Source: CAXQZM01 sp964228455
Lineage (GTDB): Bacteria > Pseudomonadota > Alphaproteobacteria > UBA7985
Reading direction: 5' to 3'
Length of the DNA: 64,000 bases
Assembly (NCBI GenBank): GCA_964228455.1
Contig: CAXQZM010000071.1
Coordinates: forward strand, 1-64,000
The notes under the pieces were generated by a model. That model was not told the origin of the DNA, ran no database searches, and saw only the letters and a list, made by a program, of their open reading frames with translations. Below are positions 43,583 through 52,785 of this stretch, piece after piece. The translations under genes and the position numbers were made by a program. Each line of letters begins with the position of its first letter. Within the stretch, counting starts at the first letter, position 1.

Positions 43583-44345
43583 AAATAATCGCAATCATGA
43601 TGAATAAAAATGTTTCAGTAAATATTTGAGTGGCGCCAATGGCATCTCCGGACATTTCTGGCAAAAACATCTGATTAAATGCCAATACTCCAACTAGAAA
43701 ACCAACTAAAGCCAGTAAAGCCAGCCCAGATACGAAACCACTCACGGCCACTGTAAAAAAGATTAGTAACCAAACGATCAAAGCGCTTCTGCGCGAGGGA
43801 CGACCTTTGGCGGTCTTAGCATTCGCACCTTCTTCGTTTGCATTGGACCACGCAACTATCATTGTCTGTCGAGATAAGAGAGAAACAGCAATGAAGCATA
43901 TTACTATTTCAGAACTATCAAGAACATTTATAAGGTGGCTTAGAGCAGCCAGCTGGACACTAAATGCTATAACTAGACTTAGTACGCCAAATGTACCAAT
44001 TTTTGGGTCTCTCATCACTTCCATTCGTCGATTCTTTGGAACACCCATTCCATCAGCAAGATCAGCCAAACCATCCCAATGTAAAGCTCCGGTCAATTTA
44101 ATTGGCGTGACCACTAAAAAGATAGCTAAGATGACCGTAAGGAAGCTTGAATCTTGATTGCTAAGCAAGGGCCGAAAGATAAAATATACACTTGCCTGAG
44201 CGCTTCCTAACAAAACTGCTAGAACAGGAAGGGTCCACAGCGCTTGCACTAATGACCTTTGGGTTGAAAAGTTTGGCGCTGGGATTCTAGTGAAGAAGGT
44301 CCAAACTAAAAAAAAGTCGTGGTAAATGTTTCTTAAGGCGCTCAT
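43575..44345 (-). CDS. cobS: Adenosylcobinamide-GDP ribazoletransferase
   Basis: A 256-residue inner-membrane protein with about six hydrophobic segments. The family motifs are FFTRIPAP near the N-terminus and GALHWDGLADLADGMG followed by RRMEVMRDPKIGTFG. It joins adenosylcobinamide-GDP with alpha-ribazole(-phosphate), the final step of B12 nucleotide-loop assembly. It is divergent from cobT across 40 bases and overlaps the phosphatase gene downstream. No B12 riboswitch was seen. Confidence 0.93.
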   Translation of the reverse strand: MSALRNIYHDFFLVWTFFTRIPAPNFSTQRSLVQALWTLPVLAVLLGSAQASVYFIFRPLLSNQDSSFLTVILAIFLVVTPIKLTGALHWDGLADLADGMGVPKNRRMEVMRDPKIGTFGVLSLVIAFSVQLAALSHLINVLDSSEIVICFIAVSLLSRQTMIVAWSNANEEGANAKTAKGRPSRRSALIVWLLIFFTVAVSGFVSGLALLALVGFLVGVLAFNQMFLPEMSGDAIGATQIFTETFLFIMIAIIYV

Positions 44346-44385
44346 GCTCTTGTCTTTAGTAGATCAAAGGGTGAAAGGCCATTAA

Positions 44386-45417
44386 ATGACTGAGATAAAA
44401 GTGCCTGCGTCCCTCGACGAAATCCGGGATTTGTTACGAAACCTTCCCGGTCCCGATTTAAACTCCGCGCATGAGGTCGCTGGGCGGGAAAACCAACTAA
44501 CCAAACCTATGGGCTCTCTTGGCCGTCTAGAAGAAATGACACAATGGTTGGCCCGTTGGCAGGGAGTTAGCAAGCCTACCTTGAACCATCCTCGAACGGC
44601 TGTTTTTGCAGGGAACCACGGTGTTTGTGCACAGGGGGTGTCTGCGTTTCCTTCAGAGGTGACAGCACAAATGGTTGCTAATTTTAGAAATGGGGGAGCT
44701 TGTGTAAACCAGTTAGTAGGCCAAATCGATGGCGATTTGAACGTATACGAATTAGATCTCGACAACCCCACAAACGACATGAGCCAGGGTCCGGCAATGG
44801 ACGATCAAAGGGTATCTGAGGCAATATCATTTGGCATGATGGCTGTTGAGCCTGGCATAGATATCATTGCATTGGGTGAGATGGGTATTGGCAATACAAC
44901 AGCAGCAGCAGCAGTTTGCCTCTCACTATTTGGTGGAGATGCGGCAGATTGGACTGGCCCTGGGACAGGAGTCGAAGGCGATTCCTTGGGCAATAAGGTC
45001 CGCATAGTGGCTGAATCAGTAAGAATAAACCAAGATTCCATGACGGATGGGCTCGAGACCTTAAGGTGTGTTGGTGGGTTAGAACTCGCTGCAATTTGTG
45101 GTGCAATTTTAGCCGCCCGTCTAGCAAAAGTTCCAGTAGTTTTAGATGGCTTTATTTGTACGGCCGCCGCTGCTTGCCTCTACAGTATGGATAAATCATT
45201 GCTTGATCACTGCATCGTGGCGCACAAATCTGCTGAACCAGGCCATGCCAAACTTTGTGCAGCAATAAATCAAAAGCCGCTTCTGGACCTCGGTATGCGT
45301 TTGGGAGAAGGTTCGGCTGCGACTTTATCAATTAATATACTTCGTTCTGCTCTTGCATGCCACACAGGCATGGCAACTTTTGAAGAGGCAATGGTTGCAG
45401 GAAAGTCGTTTGAGTAG
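44386..45417 (+). CDS. cobT: Nicotinate-nucleotide--dimethylbenzimidazole phosphoribosyltransferase
   Basis: A 343-residue CobT/CobU-type enzyme making alpha-ribazole-5'-phosphate for the lower ligand of cobalamin. Typical blocks are KPMGSLGRLEEM, FAGNHGVCAQGVSAFPSEVT, GEMGIGNTTAAAA and the C-terminal MRLGEGSAATL with the catalytic Glu. It pairs divergently with cobS and the CobC-like phosphatase, giving the complete nucleotide-loop set apart from the cobinamide kinase. Confidence 0.95.
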   Translation: MTEIKVPASLDEIRDLLRNLPGPDLNSAHEVAGRENQLTKPMGSLGRLEEMTQWLARWQGVSKPTLNHPRTAVFAGNHGVCAQGVSAFPSEVTAQMVANFRNGGACVNQLVGQIDGDLNVYELDLDNPTNDMSQGPAMDDQRVSEAISFGMMAVEPGIDIIALGEMGIGNTTAAAAVCLSLFGGDAADWTGPGTGVEGDSLGNKVRIVAESVRINQDSMTDGLETLRCVGGLELAAICGAILAARLAKVPVVLDGFICTAAAACLYSMDKSLLDHCIVAHKSAEPGHAKLCAAINQKPLLDLGMRLGEGSAATLSINILRSALACHTGMATFEEAMVAGKSFE

Positions 45418-45443
45418 ATTTGATCTTGGACTGCAACGAGATA

Positions 45444-46136
45444 TCAAACGGGAAGGGCCATTAGTTTTGGTCCGATGGCTTTAAGTTTATCTCTAGCTTG
45501 GTCCATTAGGCTGGGCTGCATCATTAAACTGGCACACGCAGACCAAAAGCTTGGTTGGTGGTGTGGCTCTTTTAAATGCGCCACTTCATGCGCAATCAAA
45601 TAATCCTGAACAAGAAGATCAGCGCAGATGATTCTCCAGTTGATTGAAATTACGCCTTCTGATGAACACGAGCCCCAGCGTGATTTTGTGTCTCGAAAAG
45701 TCAGACGCTCGATAGCGAATCCAAGTACATTCGCTTTCTCATGAGCTAATGGGGTAAGTCTCGCTTTTGCTCTTGTTTTTAAGAGCCGAGACAAGTCCTG
45801 ATTCGTGCAGATTTCGCGAACCGTAATGGCTTTGTTATCTATGCTTGGGCGCGCTCCGAAGGTGAGTGGGAGCAAACACCCATCTATTGGTATTTTCGCA
45901 CCCTCACTGAGGACAATCTTGTTCCTGCTAATTTCATTTAATCGAGGAAGGATCCAGTCGGCTTTGGTTTTGACAAAATTTAGGCCGCGATGCGAGCTTG
46001 TGTTTGGCGGCAAAGTTAACCTGACGTGTCCATTTTGAGGGTCTAGCCGAAACTGTAAACGCTTAGCTCGGGTGTTTAATGTAATATCTACACAAACTTC
46101 CTGCCCTTTTAAGTTAATCTGAACACTCTGCTTCAC
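45444..46136 (-). CDS. YgjP/SprT-like metallopeptidase (DUF45, M48-related)
   Basis: A ~230-residue predicted zinc hydrolase. The zinc motif is LIAHEVAHLKEPHH near residue 190, preceded by SRWGSCSSEGVISINWRI, the standard YgjP signature. Role is unknown; relatives are associated with DNA or protein quality control. I choose the GTG at 46136, which has an AAGG seven bases upstream. The frame extends to an ATG at 46202, but that adds a cysteine-rich stretch unlike the family and would butt against dapD. It diverges from dapD. Confidence 0.83.
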   Translation of the reverse strand: MKQSVQINLKGQEVCVDITLNTRAKRLQFRLDPQNGHVRLTLPPNTSSHRGLNFVKTKADWILPRLNEISRNKIVLSEGAKIPIDGCLLPLTFGARPSIDNKAITVREICTNQDLSRLLKTRAKARLTPLAHEKANVLGFAIERLTFRDTKSRWGSCSSEGVISINWRIICADLLVQDYLIAHEVAHLKEPHHQPSFWSACASLMMQPSLMDQARDKLKAIGPKLMALPV

Positions 46137-46190
46137 ACGCAAGCCTTGGCACAAGACGCAGACACACGTAAGGTAAAAATTCAAATCACT

Positions 46191-46196
46191 AAGGAA
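46191..46196 (+). promoter_or_regulatory. Ribosome binding site fixing the dapD start
   Basis: AAGGAA lies six bases before the ATG at 46203, so the frame extension back to 46146 is not part of DapD. Confidence 0.75.
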
Positions 46197-46202
46197 ATCC
46201 AT

Positions 46203-47033
46203 ATGGACTTACGCCAACTAGAATACATAATTGAGCACGCTTTTGATACGCGCGACAGTGTGAATGTTGAAACTAAGGGGGAAATTCGTGAAGCCGTTGA
46301 GGAGACCCTGCAGGCCCTAGACAGCGGTGTTTTAAGAGTTGCAGAGAAAATTGAGGGTAGTTGGCAAGTAAATCAGTGGGCCAAGAAGGCGGTCTTATTA
46401 GGTTTCCGTTTGAATCCTATGGTCCAAATGGGGGCGGCGCCTGGAGGTGGAACCTATTGGGATAAAGTCGCGGCTAAATGGGCTGACTGGGGCGAGAGCC
46501 AATGGGAGACAGCAGCATTTCGAGCCGTTCCAGGCTGCTTTGTTCGCCACTCAGCCTATATTGCACCAAACGTCGTTTTGATGCCGTCATTTGTGAATTT
46601 GGGCGCTTATGTTGATGAAGGCACAATGGTGGATACATGGGCAACCGTTGGATCTTGTGCTCAGATAGGTAAAAACGTGCACTTATCTGGAGGTGTTGGA
46701 ATTGGAGGCGTGCTTGAGCCTCTGCAGGCTGGTCCCGTTATAATTGAAGACAATTGTTTTATCGGGGCTCGGTCTGAAGTTGTTGAGGGTGTTGTAGTTG
46801 AAGAGGGCGCAGTTTTAGCGATGGGCGTTTTTTTGTCCTCTACAACTAAAATTGTTAATAGAGATACCGGCGAAGTAATAACAGGACGGGTCCCGGCGTA
46901 TTCTGTTGTTGTACCTGGCACTATGCCTAATAGTGATCCTACCAAACCATCCTTGGCTTGCGCGGTGATTGTTAAAACCGTCGACGCACAAACACGTTCT
47001 AAGACTGCAATTAACGACTTGCTTCGTGATTAA
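46203..47033 (+). CDS. dapD: Tetrahydrodipicolinate N-succinyltransferase
   Basis: A 276-residue left-handed beta-helix acyltransferase. The N-terminus is MDLRQLEYIIEHAFD; hexapeptide repeats run through RHSAYIAPNVVLMPSF and GSCAQIGKNVHLSGG to IEDNCFIGARSEVVEG. It succinylates tetrahydrodipicolinate in the lysine/meso-diaminopimelate pathway. The dapE start overlaps its last codons, giving a coupled pair for two steps of the succinylase route. Confidence 0.97.
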   Translation: MDLRQLEYIIEHAFDTRDSVNVETKGEIREAVEETLQALDSGVLRVAEKIEGSWQVNQWAKKAVLLGFRLNPMVQMGAAPGGGTYWDKVAAKWADWGESQWETAAFRAVPGCFVRHSAYIAPNVVLMPSFVNLGAYVDEGTMVDTWATVGSCAQIGKNVHLSGGVGIGGVLEPLQAGPVIIEDNCFIGARSEVVEGVVVEEGAVLAMGVFLSSTTKIVNRDTGEVITGRVPAYSVVVPGTMPNSDPTKPSLACAVIVKTVDAQTRSKTAINDLLRD

Positions 47034-48150
47034 TTCGGTTAAGTTAACACAGGAATTAGTGCGGTGTCCCTCGGTTACGCCAGTTGAGGGCGGAGCCTTG
47101 GATGTTTGCGAAAGCTTTTTGAAAGTAGGAGGTTTCCAAACCTGGCGCTTACCATTTGCAGAGGTTGACAATCTGTTTGCTCGATTTGGCAAGGGCGGCC
47201 CCCATCTCTGTTTTGCAGGGCATGTTGACGTAGTCCCTGTCGGTGACGAAACACATTGGAAACATCCTCCTTTTGAGGGTGTAATAGAGGGTGGTTGTCT
47301 TTATGGTCGCGGAGCGGAGGATATGAAAGCAAACATCGCGGCAGCGATGTCAGCTGCGGTCGATTTTCTGTCAAAAACGCCAGATTATAAAGGTTCAATT
47401 TCTTTTTTGCTTACAGGTGATGAAGAAGGTCCGGCTGTTAATGGCACAGCAAAGGTGTTGGACTGGATGTCCAAGAACGAGCAGCTCCCTGATAAGTGCG
47501 TGGTAATTGAGCCAACTGCAAAAAGTATTCCCGGGGATACGCTTAAAGTTGGGCGCCGCGGCTCAATTAATGGACAGTTAATTGTCAAGGGAGTTCAGGG
47601 CCATGCGGCTTATCCGTCAAAGGCCCAAAACCCATTGCCTGGTTTGGTACAATTATTAGGCGCACTTGTAGAGAATCCTCTTGATACGGGCACTGAGCAT
47701 TTTGAGCCTAGTAGCCTTCAAATTACGACGATAGATGTTGGTAACGAAGCTCAAAATGTAATCCCCAGTCAAGGGCAGGCTAACTTCAATTCACGGTTCA
47801 ATGATCTTTGGACCCCGGAGTCGGTTGAAGCCGAAATTCGTTCTCGGCTAGATAAAGTAGGTGTGGGATACGAACTGCGAACCAGCTGTAATGCCGTTGC
47901 CTTTATGACTCCTCTCGAAAAATTAGCTGCGCCATTAGCGGATGCTTTAGAAGCCGCAACCGGGAAACGCCCGCAGTTCTCCACTGAAGGCGGCACCTCA
48001 GATGCTCGTTTTGTGCAGGCGTTTTGCCCCGTAGTTGAAATGGGTTTAGTGTGTAAGACCCTGCACCAGGTTGACGAGCATGTACCCACAAAGGACATAA
48101 CTGAACTTGAGAGGCTCTATAGGGCGGTTATCCAGGCGCTCGCAGCATAA
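47026..48150 (+). CDS. dapE: Succinyl-diaminopimelate desuccinylase
   Basis: A 374-residue M20 metallopeptidase. Metal motifs are FAGHVDVVPVGDE, GRGAEDMKANIAA, LTGDEEGPA, and the dimer-domain GVQGHAAYPSKAQNP; the C-terminal STEGGTSDARF is the DapE mark. It removes succinate from N-succinyl-LL-diaminopimelate. The start is taken as the GTG at 47026 (INSVKLTQELVRCPSV follows), overlapping dapD by 8 bases; an ATG at 46969 lies within dapD and is unlikely. The following hydrolase gene overlaps its stop (TAATG). Confidence 0.95.
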   Translation: MINSVKLTQELVRCPSVTPVEGGALDVCESFLKVGGFQTWRLPFAEVDNLFARFGKGGPHLCFAGHVDVVPVGDETHWKHPPFEGVIEGGCLYGRGAEDMKANIAAAMSAAVDFLSKTPDYKGSISFLLTGDEEGPAVNGTAKVLDWMSKNEQLPDKCVVIEPTAKSIPGDTLKVGRRGSINGQLIVKGVQGHAAYPSKAQNPLPGLVQLLGALVENPLDTGTEHFEPSSLQITTIDVGNEAQNVIPSQGQANFNSRFNDLWTPESVEAEIRSRLDKVGVGYELRTSCNAVAFMTPLEKLAAPLADALEAATGKRPQFSTEGGTSDARFVQAFCPVVEMGLVCKTLHQVDEHVPTKDITELERLYRAVIQALAA

Positions 48151-48941
48151 TGCTAATCCTTGCTGCCATTTTACTGGTCGGCAGCTGGATAACGACCTGC
48201 CTGTATTTTTTTCTAATTCAAACTCGGCTGGTATACAGAACCAACCCTGACCGCCCTGTTATGAGACGATCGGCGGTGTATTCAGGTTCAGAGGTCACGC
48301 TTAACCCGGATCCTGGAATCGAGAATGTTTGTTGGCACTGGCCTTCAGCTAACGGCTATCCTACAATTTTATTTTGTCATGGAAACAACCTTAACATCGA
48401 GGTTCGTGCTTCCTGGATGCAGTTTGCAATTGGGCGTGGGTTTGGTCTGTTTATGGCGGGATATCGGGGGTTTGGCGGAAATCCAGGCACGCCCACGCAA
48501 GCAGGATTAATAACCGATGCTTTAGCTTCCTATGATCATTTAAGCAGTCTTGGTGTTAAAGATATTCACGTTTTGGGTCACTCTTTAGGTTCTAGTGTAG
48601 CGGTACATTTAGCTTCTGAGAGGCGATGTAAATCAGTTGGGCTTTTGTCCCCTTTCACCAGTATGGTTGATGCGGCTTGGGACCTTTATCCTTTTCTTCC
48701 AATTCGAATAATTCTTCGCGATCAATGGAAGTCTATAGATATCATTAATAAGATTGATTGCCCAATAATGATCGTAGCTTGTGATGGGGATACAACGGTC
48801 CGTTATTCGAGGTCAAAGAAACTTTTTGCTCATGCTAGCAGCCCAAAAGAATTTCTAAATATTCCCGGTGTTGATCATGGTGACATCTCTTTACAAGGCG
48901 GGCCAAAGGCCTTGGTAGATTTCTTTGAGCGGCATCGCTAA
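48150..48941 (+). CDS. Alpha/beta hydrolase with N-terminal membrane anchor
   Basis: A 263-residue protein of the BEM46/ABHD13-like group. An N-terminal hydrophobic helix (about residues 1-22) is followed by the hydrolase fold: oxyanion-region ILFCHGNN, nucleophile elbow VLGHSLGSSVA (Ser about residue 147), an Asp in VACDGDTTV and His in GVDHGDIS. The catalytic triad is complete. Substrate unknown; related proteins are putative membrane-associated esterases or thioesterases. It is coupled to dapE by a one-base overlap and lies 30 bases before efp. Confidence 0.82.
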   Translation: MLILAAILLVGSWITTCLYFFLIQTRLVYRTNPDRPVMRRSAVYSGSEVTLNPDPGIENVCWHWPSANGYPTILFCHGNNLNIEVRASWMQFAIGRGFGLFMAGYRGFGGNPGTPTQAGLITDALASYDHLSSLGVKDIHVLGHSLGSSVAVHLASERRCKSVGLLSPFTSMVDAAWDLYPFLPIRIILRDQWKSIDIINKIDCPIMIVACDGDTTVRYSRSKKLFAHASSPKEFLNIPGVDHGDISLQGGPKALVDFFERHR

Positions 48942-48971
48942 AGGCCTCTCAAACGCAAAGGAATAGCCCTT

Positions 48972-49538
48972 ATGAAAATCAATGGTAATCAGATACGACC
49001 CGGTAATATTATCGAACACAAAAACCGTCTCATGCGGGCTGTGAAAACTCAACATGTGAAGCCCGGAAAAGGAGGCGCTTTTGCACAAGTTGAGCTCAAA
49101 GATATCCGAGATGGGACTAAAATGAACGATCGGTTTCGCGCCGATGATACTGTTGAGAGAGTGACTCTTGAGCAGCGCGCGTTTAGCTACTTATTTGCCG
49201 AGGGTGATATGCTTACGTTCATGGATATGGAATCTTTTGAGCAGATTTCTCTACCTGAGGACTTTGTTGGCGAGCCCTTGAGGTTCCTGCAGGAAAACAT
49301 GGAAGTTGAAATTGAGCAGTATGAGGGCGAGCCAATTGGCGTCAGCTTGCCAGAGACAGTTGTGCTAGAGATCGCGGAAGCAGATGCGGTGGTAAAGGGT
49401 CAGACAGCTTCTTCATCATACAAACCAGCAGTGTTAGAAAATGGAGTTAGAGTAATGGTCCCTCCTCATATTGAAGCTGGAACGAAGATTGTTGTCGATA
49501 CGGCAAACGCCGAATATAAAGAACGCTTTAAAGGCTAA
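48972..49538 (+). CDS. efp: Translation elongation factor P
   Basis: A 188-residue, three-domain EF-P, which rescues ribosomes stalled at polyproline. The tip loop of domain I is TQHVKPGKGGAF, with Lys33 at the position modified by beta-lysylation in E. coli. The C-terminus (DTANAEYKERFKG) is typical. Neither epmA nor epmB is in the window, so the modification state is unknown. suhB starts 2 bases after its stop. Confidence 0.96.
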   Translation: MKINGNQIRPGNIIEHKNRLMRAVKTQHVKPGKGGAFAQVELKDIRDGTKMNDRFRADDTVERVTLEQRAFSYLFAEGDMLTFMDMESFEQISLPEDFVGEPLRFLQENMEVEIEQYEGEPIGVSLPETVVLEIAEADAVVKGQTASSSYKPAVLENGVRVMVPPHIEAGTKIVVDTANAEYKERFKG

Positions 49539-49540
49539 CA

Positions 49541-50320
49541 ATGTCACGTCTCTCTCCACTAACTAATATGATGGTTAGAGCTGCTGAAGAAGCTGCTAAA
49601 TCTTTGCGCCGCGACTTTGGCGATATTGCGCATCTTCAAGTGTCTAAAAAAGGCCCAGCTGATTTTGTTACCAAAGCTGACATGGCAGCTGAGTCCATTC
49701 TTCAAAGAGTGCTTGAGCAGGCAAAGCCTGAAGCAGGGTTTTGGGGTGAAGAGACAGGAGCAATTGGCGATCAAGTGGCTAGCCGTTGGATTGTAGATCC
49801 GTTAGATGGCACAACCAACTTTCTTCACGGTCAACCGAATTGGGCAATATCGATTGCTCTCGAGGAGAACGGAAAGCTAACGCACGGGTTAATTTACGAT
49901 GTCCTTAGGGACGAAATGTTTTGGGCTGAGCGTGGAGTTGGTGCTTATTTGGGAGGCAAACGGCTTAAGGTCACCGGTAGAGAAAAGCTTTCTGATGCTC
50001 TTATGGTTACCGGCGTGCCTCACCTTGGTCGAGAAATTCACGCTCGTGCCTGGAGCCAGTTCAAAACTTTATCGGAAAAGTCATCGGGCGTCCGTCGTTC
50101 TGGCTCAGCTGCCCTGGACTTAGCTTACGTAGCTGCGGGACGTTACGATGCGTATTGGGAAGCAGATCTGAGACCATGGGATGTGGCGGCAGGATTGCTC
50201 ATATGTGAAGAAGCTGGCGCTGCTATTTCTGATTATAGCGGCAAACCGATACGCCACTCAGGAAGAGAAATATTGGTCGCTGCACCTTTGCTAGCCGATC
50301 AGATTATTTCCAATCTCTAG
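49541..50320 (+). CDS. suhB: Inositol monophosphatase family protein (SuhB)
   Basis: A 259-residue Mg-dependent phosphatase. Metal motifs are GFWGEETG, WIVDPLDGTTNFLHG and the C-terminal RPWDVAAGLLICEEAG. It hydrolyses inositol-1-phosphate and similar sugar phosphates; in E. coli SuhB also acts in rRNA transcription antitermination. The gene follows efp directly and converges with ubiB. Confidence 0.93.
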   Translation: MSRLSPLTNMMVRAAEEAAKSLRRDFGDIAHLQVSKKGPADFVTKADMAAESILQRVLEQAKPEAGFWGEETGAIGDQVASRWIVDPLDGTTNFLHGQPNWAISIALEENGKLTHGLIYDVLRDEMFWAERGVGAYLGGKRLKVTGREKLSDALMVTGVPHLGREIHARAWSQFKTLSEKSSGVRRSGSAALDLAYVAAGRYDAYWEADLRPWDVAAGLLICEEAGAAISDYSGKPIRHSGREILVAAPLLADQIISNL

Positions 50321-50377
50321 ACCTCTTCATAATCAACGGTTTTTTTAATCTGGGTTTGTAGGGATAAGAGATGGTGC

Positions 50378-51919
50378 TTATGCGAGCCAAAAAGACGACG
50401 CATAGCCCATAACGGCAAAAGCAATTGCGATGGCGATCCAGCTTTTCCACGGATTCAGTGGCGGCGGTTGAGTTTGACCTTGTCGAGTGTCTCGCTCTTC
50501 AACTTCCATAAGATCAATCTGGTTTCTAATGTATTTAAAGACCCGTGGCATGTCATCAATAAGCTTAATACCTTCCGTCCGAAGCTCTCTTAGACGCCGA
50601 GCTGGTCCCAAATTTTGCGCTGCCCAGTTTGATACTAGAGGTTCTGCTAAAGTCCATATATTTAGCTCTGGCGCAAGCTGGCGGCTGATCCCCTCAGCCA
50701 TGAGCATGTTTTTCTGCAGTAAGAACAGCTCTGGCTGCATTTCTAGTCGATATTGCTGTGACATTGCCAATAGTTGTCCAAGCAGCTTTGCGAAGCTTAT
50801 CTGTTCAAGGGGTTTGCCCATTATTGGCTCTGCAACAGATCTAATTGAGAGGGCAAAAGCCTCCACATCTTGATCCCGTCCGAGATAACCAGCTGCTTGG
50901 TATCGCTTTGCAAGATTTTCGTAGTCCTGAGCGAGCATTGTTGTCATGAGATCCGCCAAGAAATAGCGAACGCGCCAAGGCAATGTTCCCATAATGCCGA
51001 AGTCAACAAATACTATTCTACCGTCATCTGCAATCATCATGTTGCCGCCATGTTGGTCTCCATGAAAATATCCATGAGTAAGAACAGAAGTAAAGAATAC
51101 TTCTGCAGCACGGGTTAGAACTGCTTCTAGGTCATGGCCTTTCTCTAACAGTGCTTCTCTGTGGTCGATAGGCGTGCCGGACACTTGGGTCATAACCATT
51201 ACCCGCTCACCACATAGGTCCCACACTGGGGCAGGAAGTATGACAGGATCTTCCGATGAAAATTGGCTGCGAAACCTTGAAAGCGCCGCAGCTTCTACGC
51301 GCAGGTCCAGCTCAGCAGACGCATTACGTGCGAATTCTTCGATAATTGCTTTTGGTTTTAGATACTGGAGATCTGGTCGAGCTCTCTCAAAACTTGATGC
51401 CAACCAGGTAAGGAAACTAACGTCTCTTTGGAAAGCAGTTGTAATGCCTGGACGAATTATTTTCACAGCAACGTTGGACCCGTCCTTGAGGCGTCCAAAG
51501 TGCACCTGTGCCACTGATGCAGCAGATACAGCTTTCTCATCAAAGAACTCAAATATGTCCGCAACCTGTGCCTCTAAAGCCTCTTCGAGGCTAGGTCGAA
51601 TGGTTTCAAAGCTGGCTGGCATTAGGTTGTCTTGAAGTTTAGTTAAGTCTTCTGCGGCCTCCGTGCCGACAAGATCAGGACGCGTAGACAGGGCTTGTCC
51701 TGCCTTAACAAAGGCTGGTCCTTGAGAAAGTAGAGCCCCCGCAAGCCGTTCACCCGGTCGCCCCTGTAGTTTGCGACGCTTTAATCTGACTGCAAGATTG
51801 TAGGCAAAACGCGCGGGCCCCTTGGTTGGTACAAGCGCTTCAAACGGGCTTAGCGCACCCGCTCTAGCAAACTGCCACATCAGGCCTACTAGGCGTAGAA
51901 AATGTCGCAAGCTTCGCAT
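50378..51919 (-). CDS. ubiB: UbiB-type ABC1 kinase-like protein of ubiquinone synthesis
   Basis: A 513-residue ABC1/ADCK atypical kinase. Visible are the KxGQ motif FVKAGQALSTRPD, the ATP-site lysine in NVAVKIIRPG, the catalytic-loop block GYFHGDQHGGNMMI and the metal Asp in IVFVDFGIMG. One or two C-terminal membrane helices (SWIAIAIAFAVMGYASS) anchor it to the inner membrane. It is needed for ubiquinone production, probably by extracting lipid intermediates. ubiE precedes it by 2 bases. Confidence 0.95.
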   Translation of the reverse strand: MRSLRHFLRLVGLMWQFARAGALSPFEALVPTKGPARFAYNLAVRLKRRKLQGRPGERLAGALLSQGPAFVKAGQALSTRPDLVGTEAAEDLTKLQDNLMPASFETIRPSLEEALEAQVADIFEFFDEKAVSAASVAQVHFGRLKDGSNVAVKIIRPGITTAFQRDVSFLTWLASSFERARPDLQYLKPKAIIEEFARNASAELDLRVEAAALSRFRSQFSSEDPVILPAPVWDLCGERVMVMTQVSGTPIDHREALLEKGHDLEAVLTRAAEVFFTSVLTHGYFHGDQHGGNMMIADDGRIVFVDFGIMGTLPWRVRYFLADLMTTMLAQDYENLAKRYQAAGYLGRDQDVEAFALSIRSVAEPIMGKPLEQISFAKLLGQLLAMSQQYRLEMQPELFLLQKNMLMAEGISRQLAPELNIWTLAEPLVSNWAAQNLGPARRLRELRTEGIKLIDDMPRVFKYIRNQIDLMEVEERDTRQGQTQPPPLNPWKSWIAIAIAFAVMGYASSFWLA

Positions 51920-51921
51920 AG

Positions 51922-52680
51922 CTAAATCTTAATTCCCTGATGAATGGCTGCGATTCCACCGCTCAAGTTCTGATAGGAACTGCGGTCAAATCCTTGGCTA
52001 AGGAACATTTTTGATAGGGTCTCTTGATCTGGGAACTGGCGAATAGACTCGACTAAGTATTGATAAGAAGTCCTATCGTTCGCAATCATCTGGCCCATGA
52101 GGGGGATTACTCGAAAGGAGAATGCATCGTAAGCTTTATCCAGCACAGGTAAAACAACTTTAGAAAACTCGAGGCAGAAGAAACGGCCCCCTGGCCGTAG
52201 TACGCGATAAATTTCTTCAATGGCCTTATCTTGCACCGCAACGTTGCGCAGCCCAAAAGCCATCGTAACAACATCGAAGCTATTGGTTGCAAAAGGAAGG
52301 TCCATTGCGTCACCAGCTACCCAGCTTATCTGGCCTAGATCTATCGTCTTCTCAGCGCGTTTTTTACCCTCTAAAAGCATAGCAGGTGTGAGGTCGCAAA
52401 CTGTGATGTCTTTTTGTTTTCCTGAAGTAGCTTTCGAAATTCTAAAGGCTATATCGCCTGTCCCGCCGGCGAGATCTAAGAAAGCTTGCCCCTTTTGAGG
52501 TTTGACCCAATTAATGAGTGCGTCTTTCCAGATTCGGTGCACGCCGAAAGACATCACATCATTCATAAGATCATAAGATACAGCTACATCTGAAAACAAC
52601 GACTGGACCAACCCGGCTTTTTCTTCCAAGTTGACGGTGCTGTAGCCAAAGTGAGTGGTCTGTTCCATGCTCATTCTCAT
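51922..52680 (-). CDS. ubiE: Ubiquinone/menaquinone biosynthesis methyltransferase UbiE
   Basis: A ~252-residue SAM-dependent C-methyltransferase. The UbiE signatures are YDLMNDVMSFGVHRIWKD, LDLAGGTGDIAF (SAM site) and RVLRPGGRFFCLEFSK. It methylates the benzoquinol ring in ubiquinone synthesis. Several close starts are possible (GTG 52683, ATG 52680, 52674, 52668); none has a clear ribosome site. It diverges from sdhB and is followed by ubiB. Confidence 0.95.
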   Translation of the reverse strand: MRMSMEQTTHFGYSTVNLEEKAGLVQSLFSDVAVSYDLMNDVMSFGVHRIWKDALINWVKPQKGQAFLDLAGGTGDIAFRISKATSGKQKDITVCDLTPAMLLEGKKRAEKTIDLGQISWVAGDAMDLPFATNSFDVVTMAFGLRNVAVQDKAIEEIYRVLRPGGRFFCLEFSKVVLPVLDKAYDAFSFRVIPLMGQMIANDRTSYQYLVESIRQFPDQETLSKMFLSQGFDRSSYQNLSGGIAAIHQGIKI

Positions 52681-52785
52681 CACTTAGGCCTCTGTGGGCC
52701 CGTTGCCCACTCACCATTTTCAAAAAAGTCAGTTTTGCGGTCGCACCTGTAGTTAATATGTCTGTCGAGCGCTAAAGGCGCGGTT

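Noticed and set aside
51174..51635. 153-residue open frame on the plus strand
   Set aside because: Antisense to ubiB, which is intact here.
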